Shown: positions 1 to 7,380, counted from the stretch's first letter. The stretch: DNA of 48,647 nt from Paludibacteraceae bacterium (GCA_017450685.1 JAFSTB010000029.1:1-48647), one strand, 5' to 3'. The notes: a model not told the origin generated them from the sequence alone. A program made the numbers and translations.

Positions 1-60
1 CCCCGTCCGCATCAATGAAGATGGAAGATCGTATGCGGACGGGGACGTCCGCGCTCCAAG
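1..60. repeat. GC-rich hairpin and dispersed repeat inside the MmeI-like gene
   Basis: CCCCGTCCGCAT at 1-12 is the perfect reverse complement of ATGCGGACGGGG at 33-44, with a 20-nt loop. Bases 33-60 match 6911-6938 at 24 of 28 positions and 45603-45630 similarly. The reading frame stays open through the element, adding an SLGARTSPSAYDLP-like stretch. It may extend past the window edge. Confidence 0.7.
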
Positions 61-630
61 TGAGTATTGCTCCAACAACTTGTCGTAGATCATACCTACC
101 AGTTCACCCGCCTTGACACTCACTTCCATCTCGCGGCGAAGGTGGTCGTTGCCTTCGTCCACCAAGAACAGCAGGCGGTAGTATTCCTTTTCAAGGTCTT
201 TCAACAGTATCTTCTGCGGTTCACCGTTGGGCTGCTCAAGGTCATAGACCCAGAACTCGGCGAAGTTGCACGTTACTATCCATCGTGGTCGCTGACTGTT
301 GGGCAGGGTGTCGGCATAGCGTTTGGCTTGTTGAAAAGGGTTGAGCAGACTACCATCGGACTGACGTATGCCTTCGCCGAGGTTCTTGCCGAGCGACTTC
401 TGTTCAATCATCACCTTGGTGGCAGGAATACGCGCATCGACAAAAGAGGTGTGGTCGAGTTGCACCTGCTGCTCGAAAAAGATGAAGGTCTCCGGGTGCT
501 CAATGCCAAAGACCTGACTGAGGAGAGTAGTCCAAAAAATCTGACTCTCACCTTTCTCGTAGCCCTTGCCCGTCCAGTTGGCAACGAATGTGGCGGCTGC
601 TTTCTGCTGCTGTACAGAGGTCATATTCAT
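1..630 (-). CDS. MmeI-like type IIL/IIG restriction-modification enzyme, N-terminal part
   Basis: The gene runs off the left edge, so only the first 210 codons are visible. The protein begins MNMTSVQQQKAAATFVANW and contains WTGKGYEKGESQIFW (about residues 19-33), LDHTSFVDARIP, EQKSLGKNLGEGIRQSDG and RPRWIVTCNFAEFWVYD. This run is the N-terminal endonuclease region of MmeI-family single-chain enzymes, in which a nuclease, a gamma-class N6-adenine methyltransferase and a target-recognition domain are fused. The D and ExK residues in FVDAR...IEQKS fit the PD-(D/E)xK core. I chose the ATG at 630; an in-frame ATG at 657 would add nine residues. After YDKLLEQY (near residue 190) the family's expected sequence is replaced by residues encoded by a GC-rich hairpin (see the repeat at 1-60), so the gene may be altered. 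The methyltransferase part cannot be seen. Confidence 0.8.
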   Translation of the reverse strand, partial: MNMTSVQQQKAAATFVANWTGKGYEKGESQIFWTTLLSQVFGIEHPETFIFFEQQVQLDHTSFVDARIPATKVMIEQKSLGKNLGEGIRQSDGSLLNPFQQAKRYADTLPNSQRPRWIVTCNFAEFWVYDLEQPNGEPQKILLKDLEKEYYRLLFLVDEGNDHLRREMEVSVKAGELVGMIYDKLLEQYSLGARTSPSAYDLPSSLMRTG

Positions 631-679
631 AGTCGTAAAGTTCCTTACATACGTCATTGTTACAGTACAGAATCCATAT

Positions 680-703
680 ATTTTGCGATTACAACCGCAA
701 AAT
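680..703. repeat. Perfect inverted repeat between genes
   Basis: ATTTTGCG at 680-687 and CGCAAAAT at 696-703 are perfect reverse complements separated by 8 nt. The element lies in the 80-bp gap between the transglutaminase-like gene and the MmeI-like gene. It could be a weak terminator for the upstream minus-strand operon or an operator for the restriction gene; the sequence does not decide. Confidence 0.5.
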
Positions 704-710
704 CTGGTCA

Positions 711-1628
711 TTATCTCATTGTCGGTTCTGACCAAAACTTATCGGCATCGGTCGTTACCGTACTGCCACCACCTATTATATCCGGCATAAAACCTGTAGG
801 CAGAAGACTGATATACCGGTCGCGAACGACATCGGGGTAGTCTAAGTCTTCTTGCGAATAGGACAATGAGCCCCAGCAGGAGAACCAATAGGTGTTTTTT
901 GCTAAATAAGCATAGTAGTAATGGGCTTTGTCGATAGGAGTGGCGAAGTTCTGCCACATAAGCATCTGCTCACCGCTTATATAATGTTCGCGTATATCCC
1001 TCATTGACAGCAGGTTGCCGTCCTTGTCGGTGACGTAGTAGCGTTCATCGGTGTCGAGCATAGCCCAACGACCTGTTTCAGGCAGCCACACCTCATTCAC
1101 CACATGACAGTCGCAGTCGTTGTTATCCTGCGGAAGGCAAGTGACGAAACGTGCCGGTATGCCGGCTGCCAATAAGAGTTCAAAAGTTAAGATACTATGC
1201 AGGCGGCAGTTGAAAGCCGGTGCCACCGTCTGTGTATATTCCCATAAACCGATGGCATTCACCTCTTCAGGGTAGTTCTGTTGGTTATCGTGAGGTATGT
1301 TGTCAGCCACAAACCGACCGATGGCAAGAGCCTTGGTCCAAGTATCGGCATCGGCTGGATAAAGACTATCCAACTGAAAATACTCTTTTATTCTTCTTGC
1401 CTGTGTCGTGTCCTGATAGAGGGTAAAAGCCACTTGTGTCGTGTCAGGTGCAAACGAACCGGAAGTGCGTAGCGAGTCCACATAATCGGTATATTTGCCG
1501 AATTGAGCCTCGAAGACAGCGAGACCATCATCATCGTTTCGCCCGCTCATACAGATAATAACAACCGCCGTTACGGCTATACATACGGCAACGATAACGC
1601 CTATAAAGATTTTATGTTTAGTTTTCAT
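711..1628 (-). CDS. Membrane-anchored transglutaminase-like superfamily protein
   Basis: 305 residues from the ATG at 1628. A TTG two codons upstream is possible, but the ATG sits 6 nt after the preceding stop. An N-terminal hydrophobic segment (about residues 7-28) anchors the protein, with the bulk exported. The transglutaminase-like catalytic triad is visible: Cys in PAFNCRLHSILTFELL (about residue 141), His in CDCHVVNEVW (about 175) and Asp in WAMLDTDERY (about 192). This papain-like fold is used by proteases, peptide N-glycanases and cross-linking enzymes, so the substrate cannot be named. Some relatives are annotated as squid/arylamine-type or cysteine-protease-like domains. It directly follows the FTCD gene and probably shares its transcript, although no functional link is obvious. 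Confidence 0.75.
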   Translation of the reverse strand: MKTKHKIFIGVIVAVCIAVTAVVIICMSGRNDDDGLAVFEAQFGKYTDYVDSLRTSGSFAPDTTQVAFTLYQDTTQARRIKEYFQLDSLYPADADTWTKALAIGRFVADNIPHDNQQNYPEEVNAIGLWEYTQTVAPAFNCRLHSILTFELLLAAGIPARFVTCLPQDNNDCDCHVVNEVWLPETGRWAMLDTDERYYVTDKDGNLLSMRDIREHYISGEQMLMWQNFATPIDKAHYYYAYLAKNTYWFSCWGSLSYSQEDLDYPDVVRDRYISLLPTGFMPDIIGGGSTVTTDADKFWSEPTMR

Positions 1629-1634
1629 TATCAA

Positions 1635-3356
1635 TCACTTGTCTATGTTAGCATTTACTATTGTCAATATCTCTTGTTCTTCTTTTTCGGCTTTGCGAAC
1701 CATTTCGGCGGCTTGGGCAATGAGGGCTTCGGCACGATCGCGGTTCTTGAGTCCGGCGGCATTGATACGCACGTTCATATCGGCTCCTCGCACGGCTGCA
1801 CGGGCTGCCAATGCACCGACACCGACATCCGAAGCGGAAGCGGGATTGCCTTTTTCCGCCATCGCTTTGAGGACAGGAAAGGCGCGCATAGCCGTCTGCA
1901 TCGTGCGAAGCGGCACTTGGGTAGCGTAGAGCGTGGCGGCTTCCATCGCCTCGGCACGGGATGCTTTCTCTTCGGGTGTGGTCTTGGGCATAGCAAAGAC
2001 AGCCATAATCTTATTGAACGCCGCCGTATCTTCATCCACAAGCGCGAGCAGTTCGTTCATCACCTGCTGACCTTCTTCAGCCACACGGGAGAACTCCTCC
2101 CAGCGGTCGTCCCAGCCGCGTTTGTGGGCACTGAGGTTAGCCACCATCGTACCCAAAGCAGCACCTAAAGCACCCATATATGCAGAAATCGAACCGCCGC
2201 CCGGGGCTGCCGATTCGCTCGCCGTCTCAAGGGCAAAACCTTTGCAAGTCATACGGATAAGACGCTCTTTCTCTGCCTGCTCGGCTTCGTCCACCATCAT
2301 ATACTCAATCACTTTCTCTTTGGGGTTGAAGGGTTTGAGCTCGTCCAAGCCCATTGATTTGACGGCGATGCGGATAATCTCGTCCTCCGCTATGCCCAAT
2401 GAGCGTTGTTGGCGTGCGAGGTAGAACTTACCCGCATCAATGAGTGCGCATTTTGGCACCAGTCCCACAATCTCCGCACCCGTAACACGCATACCTCTTG
2501 CAGCAGCCGCACGACTGACCTCCTCAAATGCCACATGCAAGGGGGTAACCCTTATATCGGTGATGTTCATACTCACTTGTGCTATGCCGTATTCGTCTAT
2601 ATACCAGCCTATTGCCTTGCATGCTTTCAGTGTGCCGGGTTGCCACATCTCTTCGCCGTTGGCATCGCGCAAGACCTTGCCGGTCAGTGTGCCGCCCTCA
2701 CGCATCTTCCTGCCTTTCTCGCGAACATCAAAAGCCACAGCCATAGCACGACGAGTGGAAGTGGTGTTGAGGTTGAAATTGACGGCAATGAGGAAATTAC
2801 GTGCACCGACATTAGTAGCACCGGCGGTGGCGACACGCTCGGTGTAGGTGTCCGGACCGAAGTCGGGACGCAATTCGGGGTCGGTCATCTTCTTGGGCAG
2901 AGCCTCATATTCACCTTCGCGGCATACGGCAAGGTTCTGACGCTCAGGACGATAAGCAGCGGCTTCGTAGCAGTAACAGGCTATCTGCAACTCTTCCCAC
3001 ATACGTTTAGCAAGAGCACGAGCCAACTCGGCACACTCTTCCAAAGTGATACCTGCCACAGGGATAAGCGGACACACATCAGTGGCACCGCTGCGAGGAT
3101 GCGCACCGTGGTGCAAACGCATATCTATGAGTTCGGCGGCTTTCTTCGCACCACGGAATGCGGCTTCCACCACCACCGCCGGTTCACCTACGAAAGTGAC
3201 AACAGTGCGGTTTGTAGCCTCACCGGGATCAACATCCAACACCTTCACTTTCAGTCCATCTACTTCAGTGGCTGCAATCTGAGCCACTATACTGTCAATA
3301 ACCTCACGGTTGCGCCCCTCCGAAAAATTCGGCACACATTCAATAAGTTGTTTCAT
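1635..3356 (-). CDS. ftcD: Bifunctional glutamate formimidoyltransferase / formiminotetrahydrofolate cyclodeaminase
   Basis: 573 residues. The N-terminal half (about 1-330) is the formiminotransferase: it starts MKQLIECVPNFSEGRN and has the HHGAHPRSGATDVCPLIPV motif around the catalytic His. The C-terminal part (about 365-560) is the cyclodeaminase, with AAPGGGSISAYMGALGAALG and the helical repeat of that family. Together they move the formimino group of N-formimino-L-glutamate (from histidine breakdown) to tetrahydrofolate and release ammonia, giving 5,10-methenyl-THF in the cytoplasm. The length and order match the fused enzyme common in Bacteroidetes. No hutH, hutU or hutI neighbour is visible. 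It is the first gene of its transcript, with a promoter at 3465-3493, and a roughly 100-nt leader that contains a short CCCAAA/TTTGGG pairing. Confidence 0.95.
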   Translation of the reverse strand: MKQLIECVPNFSEGRNREVIDSIVAQIAATEVDGLKVKVLDVDPGEATNRTVVTFVGEPAVVVEAAFRGAKKAAELIDMRLHHGAHPRSGATDVCPLIPVAGITLEECAELARALAKRMWEELQIACYCYEAAAYRPERQNLAVCREGEYEALPKKMTDPELRPDFGPDTYTERVATAGATNVGARNFLIAVNFNLNTTSTRRAMAVAFDVREKGRKMREGGTLTGKVLRDANGEEMWQPGTLKACKAIGWYIDEYGIAQVSMNITDIRVTPLHVAFEEVSRAAAARGMRVTGAEIVGLVPKCALIDAGKFYLARQQRSLGIAEDEIIRIAVKSMGLDELKPFNPKEKVIEYMMVDEAEQAEKERLIRMTCKGFALETASESAAPGGGSISAYMGALGAALGTMVANLSAHKRGWDDRWEEFSRVAEEGQQVMNELLALVDEDTAAFNKIMAVFAMPKTTPEEKASRAEAMEAATLYATQVPLRTMQTAMRAFPVLKAMAEKGNPASASDVGVGALAARAAVRGADMNVRINAAGLKNRDRAEALIAQAAEMVRKAEKEEQEILTIVNANIDK

Positions 3357-3464
3357 TATCTTTGAGATTTAGTGTTTTTTTACGGAATTATTTTTGCAGT
3401 TCCTTCAGATTTTTGATAACCCCAAAACGCTAATCACCGATTTGGGTTAAACATATTGAGCAGA

Positions 3465-3493
3465 CAAAGGTATAATAAAAAGAGTTATTGCAA
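3465..3493 (-). promoter_or_regulatory. Bacteroidetes-type promoter for ftcD
   Basis: On the minus strand, TTG (3491-3493), an 18-bp spacer and TACCTTTG (3465-3472) match the Bacteroidetes -33/-7 consensus. It lies about 110 bp upstream of the ftcD start. Confidence 0.65.
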
Positions 3494-3651
3494 CGAATTT
3501 TCAGTCACTTATTTTTCTTTTTTATCCAAAATCCTCTGTTATTTATGCTGAACTTTACTTCCACCCCTTACTTTGGGTTGTATGTCGCGGCTCTATTGAA
3601 AAAGAAAACATCCCCTACCGGAAGCAAATTTTCCACAAATGTGTACAATTA

Positions 3652-3683
3652 TTTGCCTAACCGCCTGAATTACCCTACCTTTG
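3652..3683 (+). promoter_or_regulatory. Bacteroidetes-type promoter before the AlbA_2 pseudogene
   Basis: TTTG (3652-3655), a 20-bp spacer and TACCTTTG (3676-3683). Transcription would start a few bases downstream, about 25 bp before the broken gene. Confidence 0.7.
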
Positions 3684-3710
3684 CCGCCGAAAACAAGTTG
3701 TTGTATTTGA

Positions 3711-4279
3711 ATAACCGAAGCAAATCGAATAGAGTTTAAACGTGAATTGACGCGTGACATCGATTTAGAGAAGGAGGTGGTTGCTTTCCTTAATTATCGC
3801 GAAGGAGGTATTATCTATTTTGGTATAGACGACCAAGGTCACCCCATCGGTGTCAGCGATTTAGATGGGGATATGCTGAAGATTAAGGATTGTATTCGTA
3901 TGGGCGTATCCCCTTCTCCTATGGGGCTGTTTGAAGTTACAACAGAACGCATTGACGGAATACAGGTCATTCGAGTATTTATTGCCAGCGGAACGGAAAA
4001 ACCGTACTATAAAACGCGGTACGGACTTTCAGAAAAAGGATGTTTCATTCTGTGGGTACGGCGGCTGAACCGATGACGCAGTCCCAAATAGACAAACTAT
4101 ATTCACACAGAAACCATATCTCTCTTCGCCATATTCCTGCTCCACGCCAAGGAGTCAATTTCCCTGTAGCGGAAGATTCACAAGTAGCCGGTCACCGTCT
4201 ATATACGCTGAGCATATATAAAAACCTGTCAGCTCTCCCGATGCAAATTCACACAAAATCACTGCATTTATTTGTATAA
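3711..4279 (+). pseudogene. Broken AlbA_2 (Schlafen/RecG-like) putative DNA-binding protein
   Basis: Reading from 3711 gives ITEANRIEFKRELT followed by DLEKEVVAFLNYREGGIIYF, then GVSDLDGDMLKIKD and SGTEKPYYKTRYGLSEKG. This is the conserved start of the AlbA_2 domain family (often annotated as ATP-binding or RecG-like transcriptional regulators). Near 4050 the frame breaks. The expected IRVGTAAEPM continues one frame over as VGTAAEPMTQSQIDKLYSHR, consistent with loss of a single base. The position expected for the start codon reads ATA, directly after an in-frame TGA. After about 4150 the family resemblance ends, so most of the C-terminus, including the ATPase-like part, is missing. The gene is therefore inactive by start loss, frameshift and truncation, although its promoter is intact. 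Confidence 0.75.
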
Positions 4280-4302
4280 TCCGCAGAACACCCGTATCTT
4301 TG
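4271..4302 (+). promoter_or_regulatory. Bacteroidetes-type promoter for the ncRNA candidate
   Basis: TTTG (4271-4274), a 20-bp spacer and TATCTTTG (4295-4302). The bases that follow, 4298-4314, are identical to 3679-3695 downstream of the promoter for the neighbouring pseudogene. Confidence 0.7.
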
Positions 4303-4308
4303 CCGCCG

Positions 4309-4620
4309 AAAACATACGATAGTCTCTCCTATGACGTAAAACAGGAGCATCGCTTACAGATGTAAAATAGTAAGGACATAATTTAAGACGTTCGTTGAAC
4401 GTTGTTTGCGACTAACTGAAATCTTCGCATCATTTCGTACCAAGTCCAAACAGCAGCCAATGAATGTCCTCGTGGGTATATTATACCGAAGTCCATAGTC
4501 ATACTGGACGGGAGGGTTAGATATATCAAGCGTGGACTTCGGTTGTTTTTCTACTTGGTACAGGGATTGCGAAGCCCTCAGTTAGCGTGAAGAACAAATG
4601 AACTTCACGCTTTTATTTTT
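4309..4620 (+). ncRNA. Structured non-coding RNA candidate with 6S-like rod and bubble
   Basis: This 310-nt stretch lies between a good promoter and a strong intrinsic terminator and contains no convincing reading frame. It shows nested pairing: CTAACTGA (4412-4419) with TCAGTTAG (4578-4585); CTTCGCA (4423-4429) with TGCGAAG (4568-4574); GTACCAAGT (4437-4445) with ACTTGGTAC (4553-4561); and CCGAAGTCCA (4486-4495) with TGGACTTCGG (4533-4542). The helices are separated by a large asymmetric bubble (40 nt on the 5' side, 10 nt on the 3' side). A closing stem, central bubble and apical hairpin form the layout of 6S RNA, which binds RNA polymerase holoenzyme. The 6S identity is inference from architecture only. 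It is not tmRNA, RNase P or SRP RNA, whose signatures are absent. The 5' end could lie closer to 4405. Confidence 0.55.
4585..4620 (+). terminator. Intrinsic terminator of the ncRNA candidate
   Basis: GCGTGAAG (4585-4592) pairs with CTTCACGC (4603-4610), followed by TTTTATTTTT. It separates the RNA from the secreted-protein gene at 4690. Confidence 0.85.
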
Positions 4621-4689
4621 GCACCATACACCACACGACACCAAGGTCGTAACAAACCCAATTATCAAACCAACTAAATTTTTACGCTT

Positions 4690-7023
4690 ATGAAAAAGCA
4701 ACAAACGCCCCACGGCGCACTACGCGCCCGAACCCGCGCAACCTTCTGCGCTATGTTTTGCTTCATGCTGCTGTCTGTCAGTCCTCTTTGGGCAATAGAT
4801 TACAGCCTCGATGAAGACTACAACTATGCTTTTGATGCTACATCCGGTTGTAATACCATTGAGGCATTTGAGCGTGTTCCTGCCCTTGACAATGGAACTA
4901 CTGCCTTTTGCTGGAAAGTGATTTTTTCTAATGGTAAAGACCTAAACACTAATGGTGGAATGAGAGTGAAACTGCTCTTTTATTCTCCATCTGCCACAGA
5001 ACTGCCAACGGGGGATAATATAGTACATGCCAGTTATGTGGTTTCGGACACGAAAGAGCCATTGACTCTTCTGAAATCAAACGGTATAGCTATCGGCAAG
5101 ACTGCTGCCACTGCTGAATTTGACACAGAGGACTTTGACGGTTCTTATATTGTGCATAACGTAAGCGGAACGAGACGTGTGTTTTTTATTCGTTCCGGCT
5201 GTACAAATCCTAATCGTTTGGATTATATTGACTTTGCTTCCGTAAAGGCTCAGAATAAAATAGGAACATATTTGTCGACTGCTAATAAGCTTTTGTATAA
5301 TAGCAATTCGCAATCAGTAAGCATTGAACAAATGGGAGTACTGCCCGAACATACGCTGACAATGGCAGTTATGCCGACAGAAGCGGCCGCTGCCGGTTGT
5401 TCTGCAACACATAACCTTGCTTCTAATCCGACACTCTATGGTACACGATGTACAATATCAGCATCTGCAGGGTCAGGATGGGTATTTGCACAATGGAGAA
5501 ATATAATGAATGAAGGTCGAAACCCATATACCATAGCCTATGTTTATTCAGATACAACCTATACGGCATTCTTCGTTCCTGCGGGAACACCTACTCATAA
5601 GGTTTATCAAGTAGTTAATAATGATACATACGGACGCATCAACGGAGCAAATCCCGTAAAGATTGACTATGGCTCACCGAATGACAATTTGTATGAGGGA
5701 GTTTTGTGCACACTAGCAGCTCGTTCTAGATCGAACGGCATATTTGTAAAATGGAGTAATGGCTCACACACATTAGCAACTAATGTAATAGTTGGCACAT
5801 CGGATGCTACATATACGGCCTATTTCGTTGCACCGGATGCCACAGAGAGAACCATCACCATCAATACTATAGGTAATGGCACGGCTGTCGGCGATGGTGG
5901 CTATTATGACGGTGTACCCGCTTTCCTGACAGCCACACCCGATGACGGTGCTACTTTCGACCACTGGGAGAACGGCAGCGGCGAGAATGTCAGCACTGAC
6001 AATCCTTACCAGTTCACCGTTTCAGGCGATGCCACCTATACCGCTGTCTTCAGCGGAGGCGCTCCTGCTACACCTACTTACGATGTCGCAGCAACCGTCT
6101 CCCCCGTAGAAGCAGGCACGGTAACAGGCACAGATACGTTTGATGAGGGCGATGATGTGATACTTACCGCCATTCCTGCCAACCGCCGCTACGTGTTCTC
6201 GCACTGGACGGACGGAGGTAGCAGCGCGGGAACAGACGGCGTTGCCACATACACCATCAACGACATCGCAGCCGACCATAATGATGTCGTAGCAGTCTTC
6301 ACCGAAGTGCCTGTCACCCTCGCGGACAACGAAGAGACCGCTTATTACACCGCCACGGCAAGCACCTTCACGGGCAGTATGGATTTCCAGATGATGCGCA
6401 CTTTCTATGCCGGCATGTGGAACACTGTCTGCTTCCCCTTTGACCTCACTGCATCGCAGATTACAGCGTCCGACATGAGAACCGCCACCTTCTACACCCT
6501 CTCTTCCGTTACAGGCGACGCTGCCGAAGGTCTGGACTTCAACGTGAGCGAGGTAACATCACTCTCCGCCCGCACACCTTATCTCGTGCAGGTCAGCGGC
6601 GCGAACATCGTCAATCCCGTCTTCGAGGACGTGACGCTCGCCGCCAATGCTTTCACCAACAACACAAGCGGCACAAACGTAGGCGATACACGTTTCTTCG
6701 GCACAGTGCATCCCACCGCTCTTGAGACAGGCGAGAACAGCGGCTTCCTCTTCCTCGGACAAAACAACGCCCTTTATTGGCCCAATGTAGCCAACAAGAT
6801 TCGTGCTTTCCGTGCCTACTTCTATAGCGGCAGTTCTGTTGTACAATCCGTTCATCCCCGCGCCCGTATTGTGGTAAGAGGTGAGACACCGACAGATGTG
6901 GAAAGCGTAGATGCGGGCAAGGACGACCGCGCTCCAAGCGCACACAAGTACCTGCAAAACGGTTCTCTTATCATCGAGCGCGACGGCAAACGCTATAACG
7001 CCGTAGGGCAGGAAATAAGATAA
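4690..7023 (+). CDS. Secreted InlB-repeat protein with a Bacteroidales-type C-terminus
   Basis: 777 residues. A signal peptide (about 1-36, hydrophobic CAMFCFMLLSVSPLWA) directs export. A unique N-terminal region (37-215) is followed by four repeats of about 75 residues of the bacterial InlB_rpt_2 type, each ending in a W-x-n-YTAxF signature (AQWRN...YTAFF, VKWSN...YTAYF, DHWEN...YTAVF, SHWTD...VVAVF; about 220-550). A Bacteroidales region with MRTFYAGMWNTVCFPFDL follows, and the chain ends NGSLIIERDGKRYNAVGQEI-R, resembling short T9SS-associated C-termini. A surface or secreted role, perhaps adhesion, is inferred. Base composition changes near 5850: AT-rich before, GC-rich after. A copy of a dispersed repeat encodes DAGKDDRAPS in the linker near residue 745. 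Confidence 0.8.
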   Translation: MKKQQTPHGALRARTRATFCAMFCFMLLSVSPLWAIDYSLDEDYNYAFDATSGCNTIEAFERVPALDNGTTAFCWKVIFSNGKDLNTNGGMRVKLLFYSPSATELPTGDNIVHASYVVSDTKEPLTLLKSNGIAIGKTAATAEFDTEDFDGSYIVHNVSGTRRVFFIRSGCTNPNRLDYIDFASVKAQNKIGTYLSTANKLLYNSNSQSVSIEQMGVLPEHTLTMAVMPTEAAAAGCSATHNLASNPTLYGTRCTISASAGSGWVFAQWRNIMNEGRNPYTIAYVYSDTTYTAFFVPAGTPTHKVYQVVNNDTYGRINGANPVKIDYGSPNDNLYEGVLCTLAARSRSNGIFVKWSNGSHTLATNVIVGTSDATYTAYFVAPDATERTITINTIGNGTAVGDGGYYDGVPAFLTATPDDGATFDHWENGSGENVSTDNPYQFTVSGDATYTAVFSGGAPATPTYDVAATVSPVEAGTVTGTDTFDEGDDVILTAIPANRRYVFSHWTDGGSSAGTDGVATYTINDIAADHNDVVAVFTEVPVTLADNEETAYYTATASTFTGSMDFQMMRTFYAGMWNTVCFPFDLTASQITASDMRTATFYTLSSVTGDAAEGLDFNVSEVTSLSARTPYLVQVSGANIVNPVFEDVTLAANAFTNNTSGTNVGDTRFFGTVHPTALETGENSGFLFLGQNNALYWPNVANKIRAFRAYFYSGSSVVQSVHPRARIVVRGETPTDVESVDAGKDDRAPSAHKYLQNGSLIIERDGKRYNAVGQEIR
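6911..6938. repeat. Dispersed GC-rich repeat copy inside the secreted-protein gene
   Basis: Matches 33-60 at 24 of 28 bases and 45603-45630 at 25 of 28. The core reads GCGGGCAAGGACGACCGCGC. It is in frame and encodes part of the linker between the body of the protein and its last 20 residues. Confidence 0.65.
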
Positions 7024-7030
7024 GTTTTTT

Positions 7031-7097
7031 CAGTTTTGGCGGCGGGATTTTCATAATGACAGATTTTAGGGGAAAAATAGTCCCCGCCGCCAAACTG
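7031..7097 (+). terminator. Long stem-loop after the secreted-protein gene, possible terminator
   Basis: A GC-rich arm at 7031-7046 (CAGTTTTGGCGGCGGG) pairs with 7083-7097 (CCCGCCGCCAAACTG), with one unpaired T and a 36-nt loop. It starts 8 bp after the stop codon. There is no proper U-run, so it may serve in 3'-end protection rather than termination. Confidence 0.45.
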
Positions 7098-7232
7098 AAA
7101 TTTTGAAAGAGAAGGAGGAATGAGAATAACCAGAAAACCTAAGATAACCAGGAAAACTAAAAACCATAGGATAACTAGCCCCCTCCCCCAAAAAACAACG
7201 TTTAACCCAAACTAAAAAAACAATCCACAACA

Positions 7233-7376
7233 ATGAAAAGAGAATATCAGAATCCCAGAACAGCGGTGTCAGCAACCCAAGCGATGAGTGTTATTTGTGT
7301 CAGTGCCGGTGGCGGCAGCACTCCTTCATACGAGAATCCGAACGCAGGCGGCGGCGACCCCGAAGACGCGATTTAA
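7233..7376 (+). CDS. Short Bacteroidales peptide, MKxEYxxP class
   Basis: A 47-residue frame starting MKREYQNPRTAVSATQAMSV and ending in a Gly/Asp-rich tail (GGGSTPSYENP, GGGDPEDAI). Very short proteins of this layout (basic MKKEYxxP start, hydrophobic middle, Gly/Asn/Asp-rich end) are frequent in Bacteroidales genomes near secreted proteins. Their function is unknown to me; a precursor peptide or secreted micro-protein is conceivable. The 5' region is A-rich (AAACTAAAAAAACAATCC), as is common for Bacteroidales translation starts, and there is no Shine-Dalgarno site. It lies downstream of the InlB-repeat gene with a stem-loop between them, and no separate promoter is clear. The frame is too short to be certain. 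Confidence 0.55.
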   Translation: MKREYQNPRTAVSATQAMSVICVSAGGGSTPSYENPNAGGGDPEDAI

Positions 7377-7380
7377 TTAG

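Noticed and set aside
67..840. 257-codon plus-strand open frame at the left edge
   Set aside because: It is the shadow of the MmeI-like gene, whose minus-strand protein matches a known family along its length.
2406..3365. 319-codon plus-strand frame
   Set aside because: Antisense shadow of ftcD, with no domain of its own and His/Cys-rich low-quality sequence.
4309..4620. tmRNA, RNase P RNA or SRP RNA
   Set aside because: No tRNA-like ends or tag frame, no RNase P core motifs and no SRP GGAA-type loop could be found in the sequence.
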